A stretch of DNA of 64,000 bases. Source: Anseranas semipalmata (taxonomy: Eukaryota > Chordata > Aves > Anseriformes > Anseranatidae). The position numbers and the translations under genes are program-made. Each line of letters begins with the position of its first letter. Position 1 is the first letter of the stretch. Shown piece by piece: positions 1 to 14,000 of the stretch. The DNA lies in the NCBI GenBank assembly GCA_013399115.1, contig VXAA01000964.1, positions 124,001-188,000 on the forward strand, read 5' to 3'. The notes under the pieces are model-generated. The model was not told the origin of the DNA, did not search any database, and saw only the letters and a program-made list of their open reading frames with translations.

Positions 1-1287
1 CTGCCCCAACCCTTCAACCTGGTGATGCCCTGAGTTCCTAGGTAATACAAAGGTGACCATTCAGAGCTAGTTTGGGTGTCTCACCACAGTTTTGCATTGT
101 TTGATCAGTCACAGGCAAAGGTGCTTGGAGGTGGTTCTCAGCTCCCATGTCCTCAACATTGCCCACTGATTAAGTCAAAGTGGTTCCCTGATGTATACAC
201 GTTTTTGTGTAGCTCAGTGCAGCGCTGGCTGTCCTGGATCTCATTCAGATATATTTCAGTCTTGCCATGATCAGCACAGTGCACCCCTGTAACTCCCACA
301 GGATTTGGGATTCTGTGGTGTGAGGATCAGTGTACTATGATGCTTAGCTGCCAGGGATCCAACACCTTTATAGCTGATAGCCCATGGTAGCAGGTGGCAA
401 ATGATAATCCTGATGTTGTGGAGTATATGTGGAAGGTAACTTTGCTAAGTCATGATCCTTAAATTCTGTGGACAGCACAACGGCTGTGTTATGAACTTAG
501 TAGTGCTGATTCAGGTGCAATTACACATCATAAACAATGTTGTAAATCACATTAAACAAAACAAGACTTTTTGTAATTTGTTTTAAAAGCAAGCACAGCC
601 TCAAAGCAGATCTTTTAAATACTGATTTGTATAAATGTGCATCATATATAAATGTGCATCATGTATAAGCTGATATTTCTACGTCTGTTTTTTCCATTTG
701 GTGCTTGCAGAATTTGATCTGTTGCCCTCAACATCCCATCCATGTGGGTAAATCCTTTCTCGTTGTGGAACTCACTGCCAGCAGGCAGGACTGGTCAACA
801 GGCAGCTCAGGCAGTTCGGTTATATGCTTATCTGGAGAATCATAAGCATGACTATTTTGAGAGTTTTGATTGTTTGGATCTTTATGATGGCTAAATACTG
901 GATTAAGCTCTCAATGTGGCAAGGTGGTGCTATAAGCTTTTGCAGATTTCTGTGGTTAACACAGTTCGTTTTATTGCTGGCATGTTGTGGAGGTAATATT
1001 TGGGTGCAAGGTGGTCTTATATAGAACACTGTGTAAAACACTGTAATCAGTATCATCATCCATGGTATTCATTCATTAATATTTTAACTCATTGAAAGAA
1101 TAGTGCACACATATCTGAATGAATTGGAGAAGTGGTCTGAAATCAAGAATTCCTACAATGAGGATGAAAAATATCAAACATAGAAATGCTAAATAAAGAA
1201 TAACTGACAAAGTATGAAATGAACACTGCAGGAAAAAAAAAAAAGTAGTTGTTTTAGCAGATCACAAAGTCTTAACAGTGTGCTGTT
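1..1287. other. Intergenic flank, no gene recognised
   Basis: Unique-looking AT-rich DNA. There is a short tandem duplication of a TATAAATGTGCATCATATA-like unit near 629-668. The small ORFs here have no recognisable domain or exon context. Confidence 0.5.
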
Positions 1288-1374
1288 GGAAAGGAAAGGA
1301 AAGGAAAGGAAAGGAAAGGAAAGGAAAGGAAAGGAAAGGAAAGGAAAGGAAAGGAAAGGAAAGGAAAGGAAAGG
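1288..1374 (+). repeat. (GGAAA)n pentanucleotide microsatellite, left side of gap
   Basis: About 17 perfect copies of a purine-only pentamer running into an assembly gap. Long open frames across it are an artefact of the repeat and the Ns. Confidence 0.97.
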
Positions 1375-2218
1375 NNNNNNNNNNNNNNNNNNNNNNNNNN
1401 NNNNNNNNNNNNNNNNNNNNNNNNNNNNNNNNNNNNNNNNNNNNNNNNNNNNNNNNNNNNNNNNNNNNNNNNNNNNNNNNNNNNNNNNNNNNNNNNNNNN
1501 NNNNNNNNNNNNNNNNNNNNNNNNNNNNNNNNNNNNNNNNNNNNNNNNNNNNNNNNNNNNNNNNNNNNNNNNNNNNNNNNNNNNNNNNNNNNNNNNNNNN
1601 NNNNNNNNNNNNNNNNNNNNNNNNNNNNNNNNNNNNNNNNNNNNNNNNNNNNNNNNNNNNNNNNNNNNNNNNNNNNNNNNNNNNNNNNNNNNNNNNNNNN
1701 NNNNNNNNNNNNNNNNNNNNNNNNNNNNNNNNNNNNNNNNNNNNNNNNNNNNNNNNNNNNNNNNNNNNNNNNNNNNNNNNNNNNNNNNNNNNNNNNNNNN
1801 NNNNNNNNNNNNNNNNNNNNNNNNNNNNNNNNNNNNNNNNNNNNNNNNNNNNNNNNNNNNNNNNNNNNNNNNNNNNNNNNNNNNNNNNNNNNNNNNNNNN
1901 NNNNNNNNNNNNNNNNNNNNNNNNNNNNNNNNNNNNNNNNNNNNNNNNNNNNNNNNNNNNNNNNNNNNNNNNNNNNNNNNNNNNNNNNNNNNNNNNNNNN
2001 NNNNNNNNNNNNNNNNNNNNNNNNNNNNNNNNNNNNNNNNNNNNNNNNNNNNNNNNNNNNNNNNNNNNNNNNNNNNNNNNNNNNNNNNNNNNNNNNNNNN
2101 NNNNNNNNNNNNNNNNNNNNNNNNNNNNNNNNNNNNNNNNNNNNNNNNNNNNNNNNNNNNNNNNNNNNNNNNNNNNNNNNNNNNNNNNNNNNNNNNNNNN
2201 NNNNNNNNNNNNNNNNNN
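1375..2218. other. Assembly gap, 844 N
   Basis: A run of undetermined bases inside the pentanucleotide array, most likely an unsequenced continuation of the repeat. Its true length is unknown. Confidence 0.99.
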
Positions 2219-2292
2219 AAAAGAAAAGAAAAGAAAAGAAAAGAAAAGAAAAGAAAAGAAAAGAAAAGAAAAGAAAAGAAAAGAAAGAAAAG
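2219..2292 (+). repeat. (AAAAG)n pentanucleotide microsatellite, right side of gap
   Basis: About 13 copies of AAAAG, ending in imperfect AAAG units. The unit differs from the GGAAA unit on the other side of the gap, so the array is compound. Confidence 0.95.
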
Positions 2293-4200
2293 GTAGATGA
2301 AGTTCTGGGTTTCCAGAATGCCTTAACAAGTATATTGTCGGAAAGCACTGGTCGGTTCAGGTAAAACTTGGGGAAAATATGGGTCATTTGGAGAAATTCC
2401 AAAATATACTCAGTAGTCCAAAGATTAGAAACTATGAGATAAAAAATATATAAGGAAAAGATTCTATGTAAAAAATAAAAAATAAAAGAAAATAAAAAAT
2501 ATAAGGAAAATATAAGAAAAATTCCAAAGAAGTGGGATCAAGTAGCCTAGTAAAGAATGGATTAAAGGAGTTTTTGTACAGGTTGCAGTAAAAAAATAGT
2601 ATATGTGTCTGTTCTCCATGTCTACCAAAGCTAGAAGAAAAAAATTATGAGCTTAATTTTTAGAAATTGAGGTATCAGGCAGATATGAGAAAAACCTTAC
2701 TATTTTTAATACTAGCAAAGAAGAAAGTGCTAAAAGGCTTTAACAGTCTGCAAAAAAGGTAATAAAATCCCAAGCCCTGGATAATTTTGGCTTAGCCAAA
2801 TATCTTTTCTTTCAGAAGAGGTGCAATCTTGCTTGATTATCAGAACACATAAAATGTTCATTTTAGGTCCCTTTCACTGTACATTTCTGTGATTTCTGTG
2901 ATTGATAAAGCAATGGTAATTAAAACACTAGCTTTGTGTTATGATCTACCAGATGGATCTAGTGCTAAATCTCATTCCCTTTGGCGTTCTTTTCTCAGCA
3001 ATACAGAACTTCAGTGAGAGCTGACCTAGTTTACATATTCAACATGGTGTGCTTTTGCTCTTTTTAAAGGTGAATGTGTTTCTAATCATTCACCATTAAA
3101 TTCAACTAACATAATTCCAACTGCTCAATTTAAATAAGGGTAGGATTTTTAATTTGTATTTTTAATATGTCTGACCTGAATTTCCAAAAAGTAACATTTT
3201 CATGATGCCTCTGGCATTAGTAAAATGAGGTCCTAGTTGATCCTACATGTTACTGTTTCACAGTGGTTGCCGACACTTCTCTCCTCTCTCTTTCTTTTTC
3301 CTTACCATCTGCAGTCAATCATCTCTGCTGTGAGAGATTGGTGCCTCCTCAGCTGCCAGGTGCTTTATTACCATATCTCTGAAAGTTGTTTGTTAAAAAT
3401 TGATCATCTTTAATATTGAAGTTAGAGCTCAACCACACAAAGAAAATCAGCACAGCCAGGAGGGAGCCGACGCAGACAGCTTTGGTGGGGGAAGGATTTA
3501 TCTGCACTGGAAGTGCAGCCCACAGAGCAGTAACACTTAGCCATTGCTTTAGATACTAGTAAAACAGAGTGCTGGCTAACAGTGACAATTTATTCTCTAG
3601 CATTTATTTTTTCCCGAAAAAGTGCATCCTAGAAATTCTCTTTTCTCATTTGCCAGCTAATTTTAAATATAGTATTTAAAGTTAGTTTAGTAACTAAAGT
3701 TAGTATTTAGTTCAGTTTATCAGTTGCCAGTAAAACCCTTCATTGCAACAAATTACGAGTCAAAGTTTACGTTCACATTTCACTGGATGGATGGGGCTTT
3801 ATAGACACAGTGCCTTGTGCAGTGAGTGATGTGCAAAATGACAACAGATATCATTGACCGTGTGGTGGCCTCCTCTTTTGCATTTAAACTTAAGTACATT
3901 TCATAAAAGAATTTCACTGCCTGTCACATATTTTATGAATGTGTCATATTGCTCCAGAACACCATTTTGGATGTTAGATGACTTTATGCCAGGAAATGAG
4001 TCAATTTTTCTTTTGGGGATCTTGAAACATAGACATCATATTGCAGACAGTGTGGATAACGTGACAAAATGTCTACGCTGACATTATATCTACAAAATGT
4101 ACCACATTTTGATGTCTCTGATAAATCATAGTATTCATCATTTTTCCTCACTCTCTTTTATGGGAATATTCATTGAACGATGAAGCTTTGGGATTTGAAG
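2293..4200. other. AT-rich intergenic DNA, no gene recognised
   Basis: Begins with an A-rich degenerate stretch (about 2440-2520). No coding exon, RNA gene or transposon could be identified. Confidence 0.5.
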
Positions 4201-4254
4201 GTGAACTGTAGTGAACTGAACTGAACTGAACTGAACTGAACTGAACTGAACTGA
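4201..4254 (+). repeat. (AACTG)n pentanucleotide microsatellite
   Basis: About ten tandem copies of GAACT/AACTG, followed 30 bp later by an A-rich tract (4288-4327). Confidence 0.95.
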
Positions 4255-7200
4255 GAGTCATCCCAAGAATATGAGTAAACTGAGAGAAAAAAAAAAAAAA
4301 AAAAGAAAGAAAGAAAAAAAGAAAAAGAATAAGGGATAGTAGTTTAGAATATGTTTTTATGGGAAAGGTACAAAATCTTCCTAACCACACTGGTTCTGAC
4401 AATGCCACAGTCTCAACCATTAACCTGCTTTTTGTCTTTAAGCACCTCCTGTTTACTTTAGGGCAGTTAGATTCCTCTAACAGGCTTTTTCACCATTTTT
4501 ATAGCAGGTTTCAAAATTTTCTTTTCCAGTAATCTTTACTGTATGTTAGGGGAGAAAAGTTAAATAAAACTTCTTCTTTAGGATTGTATTTGCATCTATT
4601 CATGTTTCCTGGTCCCTCAAGTTTGGTTATGGAGTCTTCCATGTCCATAATAATTCAAAAACAAACAAACATATGCATTGATTTTCCTAGTATAGTAGAC
4701 ACATTCAAGTAGCGGAAATTTCCAGTAGCTCTGGAAATACAGCCTGAGACTCAGTCAGAGTACCGGCAGTGCTGGGAGAGGCTGACAGAAGAACTCAGGG
4801 TGGAGGTTAGAGGTAAGCACAGTGCCTCCAGGACCTCTGGAGAGCATCCAAGACATTACTCTGGTGGCCTCTCGCCTTCTGCTCCCACATAAGCCTCAGC
4901 TCATTCTAGACAGCATGCAGGGTATAATAAGATCTGATACATGGATAGGCTGGCAAGAAACAAATATTAATTGTTGAGCATCTAATAACTGCAGCAGAGG
5001 TTTTAAAGTAGACGGTTCCCTGTTTCCTCTGCATGGTTCCCAACCCTTCATGGGAAATTATTTTTGGTCCCTGACTACTTTCAGAAGGTGGTATGTTCTC
5101 CAAGAAGCTCAGTATGTTTTCAGTATTTATTTATGTGTTTCCATGTGTTATTAAAGTACTGTATCTTCTTTCCTATGGGCCAGCTAGCTCTTGAATGGAG
5201 TGGCTCTGAACCTCTTCATCAAACCAAATCTCAGGAGACCAGAGGCAAGTGGAGATCAGATAGCCAAAACTAGTTGCTGGAGCAACCCTGAAACAGGAAA
5301 AAGTCCTTTTGCATTGTTGCCTATTGTCTGGAAAAGGCTTTCAGGTGACAGATATACCACCACAGGCCAAGACAAGTAAATGTCTGAACACAAAAAAATG
5401 ATGGCCTGGCAATTATTTTTTTTTTTAAACAGTGTGCTTTCTTTTTCTCTGCCAGCAGAAAGCGGATTAACATCCAAGGAGCAAGGATGGGGCTAAAACT
5501 AAAATAGAGAACTTGACTGGAAAAGCAGAGAGCTTCTTCAGCTCCAGATTTTGCTGTCAAAGAAACACACTTCAGGATTTCCCTTTTATTGCAAGCATTG
5601 TTTGCCAGGAGTAATCTCTCTATATATTTATATCTATCTATCTAAATTACCATCTTTTCACTATAAAAAGTACTAAGTACACACTATGTTGAAAAGGGCT
5701 GCATGTAGGTGGTGTCCAACTACACCATGAGAAAGCACCCATAAAGGTGCCCTATGTAACTGAACTGGGCCTTACCTTTGAGTCTTTTCCAAAAGAGAAA
5801 AATACTTGTTCTGCACCACTTCGGCAACCTTCCTCTGACTATTCAGGTTCTTAGTTTAAAGCACACGAGATTATCTTTTTACCGTCTAATCCATGCTGGG
5901 ATGTGCAACTAGGGATTTCTCTGTAGATGGTAACTAATTTTAGATATAAAATGGAAGTGGAAGCCTTGCTAACATTAATGAGCATGGTGTAACATTCCCA
6001 AGACAACAGGGACTGCGTTCTGAAGTGCCACCAGACTTTTAGTAGTTAAATTACTAAAGTAAATCAGAATGGAGGAGGAAGAAATCATGAAACATTTTAG
6101 ATTTTAATGAAAGGAGACGATGCAAGATTTGTTTGACATGAGCACACATAAAAAGAGAAAGGAAACTTAGGCTTACAATCTGACATGTCTGAAGAAATTT
6201 TAGTATTTGTCAATGTTAAGTCGGACAAATTATATACCTGTCTCTATGCATCAGCCATTCACTGTGGCAAAGAGTACATCTTTCTAAGGGAAGTGAGAGG
6301 AAAATTCAGACATTTAAATTTGGATTCTTAAAATGATTTTTAGCTCTTATCAAATCTAGTTTTAGAACACAAGAACAGGTTTAATGGTTGCTATGTAAAC
6401 ACTTGTCAAAGGCTTGTGCAGTTAGGAAAGCAGCCTGATACATGAGAGGGGAAGTGTTTTCCTGGGAGGAATGAGAAGCAGAGGATTTTAGATAACATGG
6501 TTTTGAAATACTGCTTTGCTGAGGCCCAAATAGAACAACGACTTTGGAAACAGTTAAAGACTTGCTGGGAGCCAGGGAATTGCCAGATCTTTTCTTGCAA
6601 ACCACCTAAACAAACTCTTCTGATAACCTCTTCACTGAGCATTCACATCCCGTTTCTGTCAAAACAGAACAGATACAAATTACCTGCTGGACACATTTCC
6701 TATACTGGAAAGGAAAAATGAGAAGAACCAGGGGACTATTTAAATATACAGAGTAGGGGGGTTGAGCTTATCTGGGTTTCTAAAAGTCAAACCAAAGACT
6801 CTGCACAGGATATTCTGGATAACTGCCCACTTTGACAGTCTTGTTTCTGAGGCCTTCAAAAGACCCAAAAGATCTCACCTACGAATTTTTCTGTTTCCAA
6901 GCCAGACACAAAGTCTCAATGTAACTAATGTCAGAACAAAGAACTACTCTTTCTATTCATTATGAGGCAGTTGTTACTAAGGAAACTGAAAGGAAAAATT
7001 AAAATAATGTTATAAGAATGGTGTGCTAAGTTGGCAGAAAGAATGCGCAATGAATCTACTTTATCCCGCAAGTTATTGCCAACCTTGCAAGTGCAATATA
7101 TACCTTCTCACCTCCCAATCTCCTTCCATATCTCACATGGACAGTTCACTCCTCCTCTGCAAGGACTGTACGCTCAGTCACATCTCCTCTAGAATCTTCT

Positions 7201-7749
7201 CTTTTCATCTTAATGCTTGAGGAATTGGCTTGGCCAGGTGGAACATTCTCCATTTGTGTTAGATTGCTGAAGTTAATACTTACAAATGAAGGTTTCACTA
7301 GTTTGGGGATAGAAGGAACACGATTCTTCAACTACAGGTGATTTGAGTGCTCATTTGAGAGCAAGGAAACTAATTTTGGGCTCCTGAGACTGATATTATG
7401 TACTTTATCCAATGCCCGTTGTAACACAATGTTCTGAGAACAAGGATGACAACAACACCAAATGCCCCAAGTATCAGATATATGTCCCTGCTACTTCTCC
7501 TTTGCCTGCACTTCATCACTCGTTAGACTTTGAATTTCTCCATGCAGAGAAGTATATCTTTGTAGCAGTCACGAAGGCAACCCTTTGCAAAGTAAATTAA
7601 ACAGTGTGGAAGGATGCAGTGGTCTATACTGTTACCTGGCATTTTTGGCCTCCAGCTAGGAGTCCCCTGATTCTCAGACACAGCTAAGGTATTTGAGCAC
7701 CTAACAGTCCAGGGATCGTTCCAAGCACACAGTTTGGACATCATCACCC
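4255..7749. other. Intergenic DNA, no gene recognised
   Basis: Contains a short ATCT repeat near 5628-5645. The small ORFs lack codon bias, splice context or a recognisable family. Confidence 0.5.
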
Positions 7750-8561
7750 TGTTAAAACAGGGTTTACAGAGTAGAGGTTTACTAGTGTCAAGGATGAAAT
7801 TATATACTTCACTCCTGAGAGAGAAGTAGCAATATATTTATTGATATGAAGTAGTGATCTAACAAAGCTTTATGGTAAATACGACAGCAACTTAGCAAGA
7901 TTTGAGATGGCAAGGTATGCTTGATTGTTTACCACACAGAGGACAGGGTAAGTCAGATGCATTGGGAGACCCTCCTGTTGAGTCATGAGTTTCAGAGTGG
8001 ATCCCCTTGCTTCCTAAACTCCTTGAACTGAAGAGGTAAGGAGCCTAGCTGTGTCTTAATCCACTCCTGGTCCCAGACTTCGTCAATGGTTCTTGTCTAA
8101 GGATTATATGTGTACAATCAATCTAAGATATAATCTTAGTGAAGCTTACAAAATCTAGCAAGCTGTTAATGACTTACCAAGGATCTGTTGTAGCACGGAA
8201 TCTCTCACGAGGAGTAAGGGATCTCTGCAGCAGGCGTGACCTTGAGAGGCGTCCCGACTCAAGGGGAGATCCTGTCGTGCAACTAGCCACTGTGCAGAAA
8301 AGCTCAAAAGCCTCATAGTGGCCTGCTCACTATTTAGGAGGTAAGATGATGAACTAATAGTCATATTGTTTTTTGGTGCATGCTCTACTGGCTCTTAGCT
8401 GCTGAGCAAGACGCCTGTCGGTCAGTTTCTCCAGCACCCAGTTTGAGCTGATACTGAGGTAGCTATCTGCGTGAGCAAAGCCTCGAGTGCCACAGCCAGT
8501 GTTTGAGCAAGGCAACGGGCAGACGGAAGGCGAGAAGTGACAGGGAAAGCACACCATCACA
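7750..8561 (-). mobile_element. Probable solo endogenous-retrovirus LTR
   Basis: Read on the minus strand the segment starts TGTGATGG and ends TTTTAACA, giving TGT...ACA ends over about 812 bp. An AATAAA polyadenylation signal (complement of 7837-7842) lies about 90 nt before the 3' end, as expected for R/U5. The composition is unlike the flanks. It resembles avian ERV LTRs from memory, but the exact family is not assigned. No clean target-site duplication and no internal gag/pol/env sequence was seen, so this would be a solo LTR with approximate ends. Confidence 0.45.
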
Positions 8562-10295
8562 ACTAGCATAGATGTGGGTGACTCTGCATTACTTGGACTT
8601 GGTGTTCAAGAACATGGTGGGGAGCTGTTTGATTTGCTAGTAAGGTCATAGCTGGAAACAGCTCTCCACCTAGCCTGCTAATATCAATAGCCTTGCAATT
8701 CAGCACTTTTGTGAGAGCAATAGATGTCAATCCCCAAAAGGTGAGGAGCAAACTGAATGGAGGCCTCTTCCTTCCCATGTGCCAAATTGGCCATCACATA
8801 AAAGGAGGTCACTGCTCCTCCTCCTCCTTTAGCTGGGTTTTAAAAGGGAAAGCCTTGCTCAGTTCAATGTGGGATAGTTTACAGCTCTCTCTCCACAGGA
8901 TATCAGAAGCTTGATAAACAGAGATGACTCAATGGATGAGAAAAAAAATGCCTGAAAAAAAGGTGCTCACACAATAGAAGGCCCAGGAGTTGAAAAGTTC
9001 TGTTCTCTACATGTCTTTTTGGAAGGTGGATGTTAATCACTTTGACTTTGAGTGTGAATTAGTGAGCTCAATGTATTAGGAGCTTGGAATTGTCACCGAG
9101 GGGAGTCATCATTTTCACAAAACCTGTAAAAACAGTAAGCATAGGTGTCTGTATCTCACTCCAGAAGGACAAGACTTATACGTTATGTGCTTCATAAAAC
9201 TGAGTTTCCTTGAAAAGAGCCAGAGAAATTTCCTTGACAAATGTCTAAGACCAGTATTGATACTTAGATTCTGTAAAGTTTTTATATCCAACAGATACCA
9301 ACATCCTTCAGCGGGTATATCAATGCAATATGTCATCTAGAGCTCTGAGTAGGTGTGTAAGCTGAAGAAGTTGAAATCTCCTAAAGCAAAATAATATGAT
9401 CCCCACTTGAGTCTACCACAAAGTTTGTGTTGATTACCTATTGTGTTAATTCAGTAATCAATTTAACCTATTGATTAAATTTTAATTGTAAACTCAATTT
9501 AGTTCTTGCAGTGCTATGTCTTTAATTTGGCTTCTTCAAGCATCTATACGCTTGAACAAGCCTCCAGTCTTTTTATTAAAATCCAGGAAAGACTAAGTCA
9601 ACCCAGCTTACATTGATTTAGTCAAGTCACAACATGGATCGTAAACTCTGAAGGCACTGGTAAACTCTAGTAAAAAAAGATCCTGCTCATTAGTTTATGT
9701 TTCCAAATGAAAAGTAAGTTCCTGGGAGTTTCTTTGTACTTGTTAAAAATAAAACTATTCTTATTACCATAGAGACAGTGTAAAATATTTTTGTCGATGT
9801 TTTATTTCCATTTTGTAGTGCCTGGGGGCTTTCTGAGTTATGCACAGTTTCTCAGCAACTTTGGCTTTTTTCAGATGAATATATTTTTAAAACATTTAAT
9901 GTGATACATTTGTAAACAACTACATTTTAAATCTAAGCATATGGTTCCATTGTGTGAAATCCTTCAATAATTCTTTGAATATTTCTTATCTTCAAGTTAA
10001 TGTCAAAAATGTTTTGGCTTAATACCATATTCCATAAAAATGTTCCCTCAAGTGTCATTTCAAGTGTATTTCACTTTCCTCTCTAACTCAAAAAATCTAT
10101 TACGTTTTTTCATGTCCCTTCTTATTTCAACAAATGTTAGCAGTAACACATGCAGATTTATTCATTTTTTTTAATAATATCTCTATTTTTAATTTTTATT
10201 ACATACCATCTCAGCAGCTAACCAAATAGCTTATACGATACTTGGAGGAGATTTACTGTGATTCATATAATTTTAAACTGAACACTGCAATTGAT

Positions 10296-10320
10296 AATAA
10301 ATAAATAAATAAATAAATAA
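10296..10320 (+). repeat. (AAAT)n microsatellite
   Basis: Six tandem AAAT units. Confidence 0.9.
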
Positions 10321-11052
10321 GCAGCTTTCATTGTATCAATTCAGACAGAGAATGGAAGTTCCTTTTTCCATGTGCAGTGAACAACATTTTCCTTCACATT
10401 ACAATTAGAATTCACTCCACCTAACCTTGGCCCAGTTATTTAAAGTGTCTTTTAATTTACTGTAAGTACTGTAGCTCTGGGTTCGCCTGCCCTGTTCTCT
10501 GACTCTATGTGTTGTTGTTTTTTTTTCTGGCTTCTTGCATGCCATTTGCACAATATAATGCACTGAGTATAGAATAAACCCTAACAAGCAACTGCTCAGA
10601 GCTACATAACTAGAGAAGGCATGTTCCTCCCTTAATAGTCACAGATCAGTGTTCAAACAAATCTATCGTAACACCAGCACATCATGACTATTTCTACATC
10701 ATCTAGAAGTCTCATTTTGTAATAGGACGTGTATTACGTGTAATAGCACGTAACAGGGCTTCTGACCTGAAAGGTCTCTGGTTGTCAGTAAACCTATGCT
10801 TGTGTATATTGAAGCATTCACTGGATGCTACCTTACAGGCTCTGCCAAGCAAAGAAAGTGGACAAGCAAATTCCCAAACTGGAGCTGCAGCACCATCTAT
10901 GGCAGGCCTGGAAACCCACTCACAGGCACTCTCTGGCTCAGCACAGCATAGCAAATTTTCTGTGCTATGTAACATACAGGAAGATACAATGCAAGCTTGG
11001 TTGGTTTCCAGCAACATCATCCTTAAGTGAGCACAGGAGGCATTTGCAGTGA

Positions 11053-11094
11053 CTTTTACAAGAACGCTTTTACAAGAACACTTTTACAAGACAG
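11053..11094 (+). repeat. Short tandem triplication, 14-bp unit
   Basis: Three near-identical units CTTTTACAAGAAC(G/A) in a row, the third truncated. Confidence 0.85.
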
Positions 11095-14000
11095 TAACTA
11101 ATCAGCTCTGACACAAGTGAAGGATGATATGACACTCAGTATGGGATTGATACAGCAGGCTGTAGCTTTATTTGTTTATATACCATGTAATATTAAATAT
11201 AAATATATATATCTCCAGTTATATATACACATATATCTATATATGCAGCTCTGGAAATATAACAGAAGTATAACAGTCTCTGGATGTGCCACTGCCTCCC
11301 AATCTGTTTTCCTTCCCATTGCTGACCAGACAGCCTCCCATAAAAGCCATCTCTCTTCCATACTCATTATTTTTGCAATAGAGTAAAGACAGTATCATGG
11401 CTGGGGACAGTCTTTTTTCACCCTGGAACACCTGGGAAATCCCAAAATTCACTCAGCAAATGGGCCATTCCCAACTTTGCCAGCATTCCTCTGCTGCTTT
11501 GCAGGTTGTCACATTCTGTATCTTGGTATACAGAAAATAAAGACTTTTTTTACTCACAGCCAACAAAGACTGGCTAAAAAAAAAAAAAAAAAAAAAGTGT
11601 GCTACAGGTCTTGTTCATCTTCTTGTTTGACAATCCTTGATCTCTGGACCAGAGGAAGATCTTATGGTGATTTCTGGCAAGGAACAGGCTGACCCACCTG
11701 CCCCTGCCTGTTCCTGGCTGCAGGTTGCCACCACCTCCCTCTCTTCCCTGGCACTTGGCAGACGAGCACTGAGTTCACACAGGAAATTAACCAGCAGAAA
11801 AACACCCTTGCAGAGAGTGGCCTTCCTGCACCAGAGCTGGCATGACAACAGGGATGTGACTGTGAAGCTGGAGAAGAGGGGCCAGGCCATCTTCTCCGGT
11901 GGCAGCTCACCATCAGGTCAGCTTGGCCTTAAGGAGAACTCTCACCTTCCTAGAACAGACTGGTAACAGAGCAATTAACTAAAGAACAAAGCATCTACTG
12001 GGGACCTGTGAATAATCCTAATTAATTGACAGCTTTGCTTCCTGCCTTAATGTCTCTAGACAAACCAAGCTAACAGTACAGCTTTGAACATAAATGCCTC
12101 TATCACCAGCAGCCTCAGCCCAGGTCTCTCACATACCACATGGCCAGACACAGGGCAACACCTTGGGCAGGACCAGGAGGCTACCTAAGTGTTGGTACAG
12201 CACAGGCTTACCCTGCCAGCATCCATGTTTTGCCGCAGGTGAGCCAGGCAGCTGCTGTTTCTTGCTGGCAGCGCCAGCTTAAGTAACACTAGGCTGTCCC
12301 TACACTCCCAGTCACTTAACCTCACCCTGATGATGCCCGTCCTATTGCACAGGTAAAGCAATTTGTGGGCTGTGTGGCCACTTGCAACAGGGAGCTTGCC
12401 TGCTCCTTTTTTTGCCAGGCTATTTTTCACCTGGAGCTGTGGCTTGGATTGGTTCACTGCAAACACTGCTGGGGGTCCAGGAGCAGAGGCAGACAGAGGG
12501 GCAGGAACAGTGTGCACAGGGAGGGGCTCTCCGACTGCTCCATCCCTAAATCTGAACCCAGCCACAGCCTGGCCTGACCGAGTGCTTCAGGCCCTGTGAG
12601 CACGAGCATGCAGCACAAACATGCTCCCCAGCACTAAGAACACGACACAGCCACATATAAATCAAAGCTGAGGGAATGATGCATGTTCCCCTGACAGCAC
12701 ATTGTGTGCAGGCGTTGGTGCAGCCGCATTTCATGTGTGATGCTTTTGCAGTACAGGTCTTGGGTGTTCCCTGCCGGTAACAAATTGTCTCTGAGCTTCA
12801 CTGCATGATCATTCTGGAAACAACCAAACGGATGGGCTACACCAGGGCTTTTTCTCGGAATTCAGCTTTTGGCTGAAATGTAGTGAAGCTGGTATCTTAG
12901 CTCAATAATTTTGGATTTGAACAATGTACATACTAGAGCCTGTGAAACAACAGGCAGCATATAATGCCATGAGAAAGCTGAGGAAAAAATTAGCAGACCT
13001 CCCTTGCAATTCTCCAACATCTCAGGATTACTATATATACCAATATGCTAAAGGAAAATATAACAGTGCACCATTTTGGTAGATGTGTAAATTCAAGACG
13101 AATTTACAGCATTTAGTAATATACTTGAGCAAATTTCATTCCTCTTACAAAAAGGAAAAGAAATCATCTAACTCCAGGACTACCCATTTAGAATCATTTT
13201 CCTTTGATAAGAACCCACACAAAACCACTGCCATTTTTTAATGGAGCCCTGTCTTTATACAAATGAAACCTCAGATTCCCTGAGATCCCAATTATCCCTG
13301 GAGTTCCTAGATGCACTCAACAGAAGTCAAGTCAAGAACTAAGTAACTCAAGTCTAAATAATTTGTATCACTATCTTAAAAAAACTTCCCAAGACTTCCA
13401 AATTCTAGGTAAAGTGAGTTGGCAGGGGGATAAAATATAGACATTAAGATGAGTAAGTTAGGTTGGTCCACTAGATATATGATGAGCTAATAGCCAAAGG
13501 CATAAAAATTGATACCCCAGAAGGTGAATCAGTGAGTCTCCTACGCTAGCAGAGTGAGAAGAGACATGAACAGGGGTCCAAAGACATCTGCAGACAAGTT
13601 TTCTCATGCCTTACTTTTTACTAAGGAAGATACAGGCTCTTTGGGGGCTACAAAAATGAAGAAATTGCTGGAGAACAGGATGACAAAGGTCTAGATTGCA
13701 AAATAAATAGGAAAAACTGCACAGAAAATTGGCATTGAAATAGTAGCACATTCAGAAATGTATTCTAAAGACAGATTTTACTAATTCTTTCAAGACTTGT
13801 CTGGACTTTTTCTCACAACACAGTGCTTCACAGAAATCCCTGTTCTTGCAGCCTGGGTTAGGAGTTGCCACCCCAGAGCTACTGAGCTTCCAGGCAGGTC
13901 AGGCTCTGTCCTGACTGAGCATAAGATAAAGCAAGTCTGCAGGATCTCTGAGGACAACCCCATCCTGGGATCCAGCTGTGCTTCTGGTCCAGCTCATCCT

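Noticed and set aside
1262..2402. ORFs of 338-376 codons across the pentamer array and gap
   Set aside because: They are translations of a pentanucleotide repeat and Ns, open only because the unit lacks stops.
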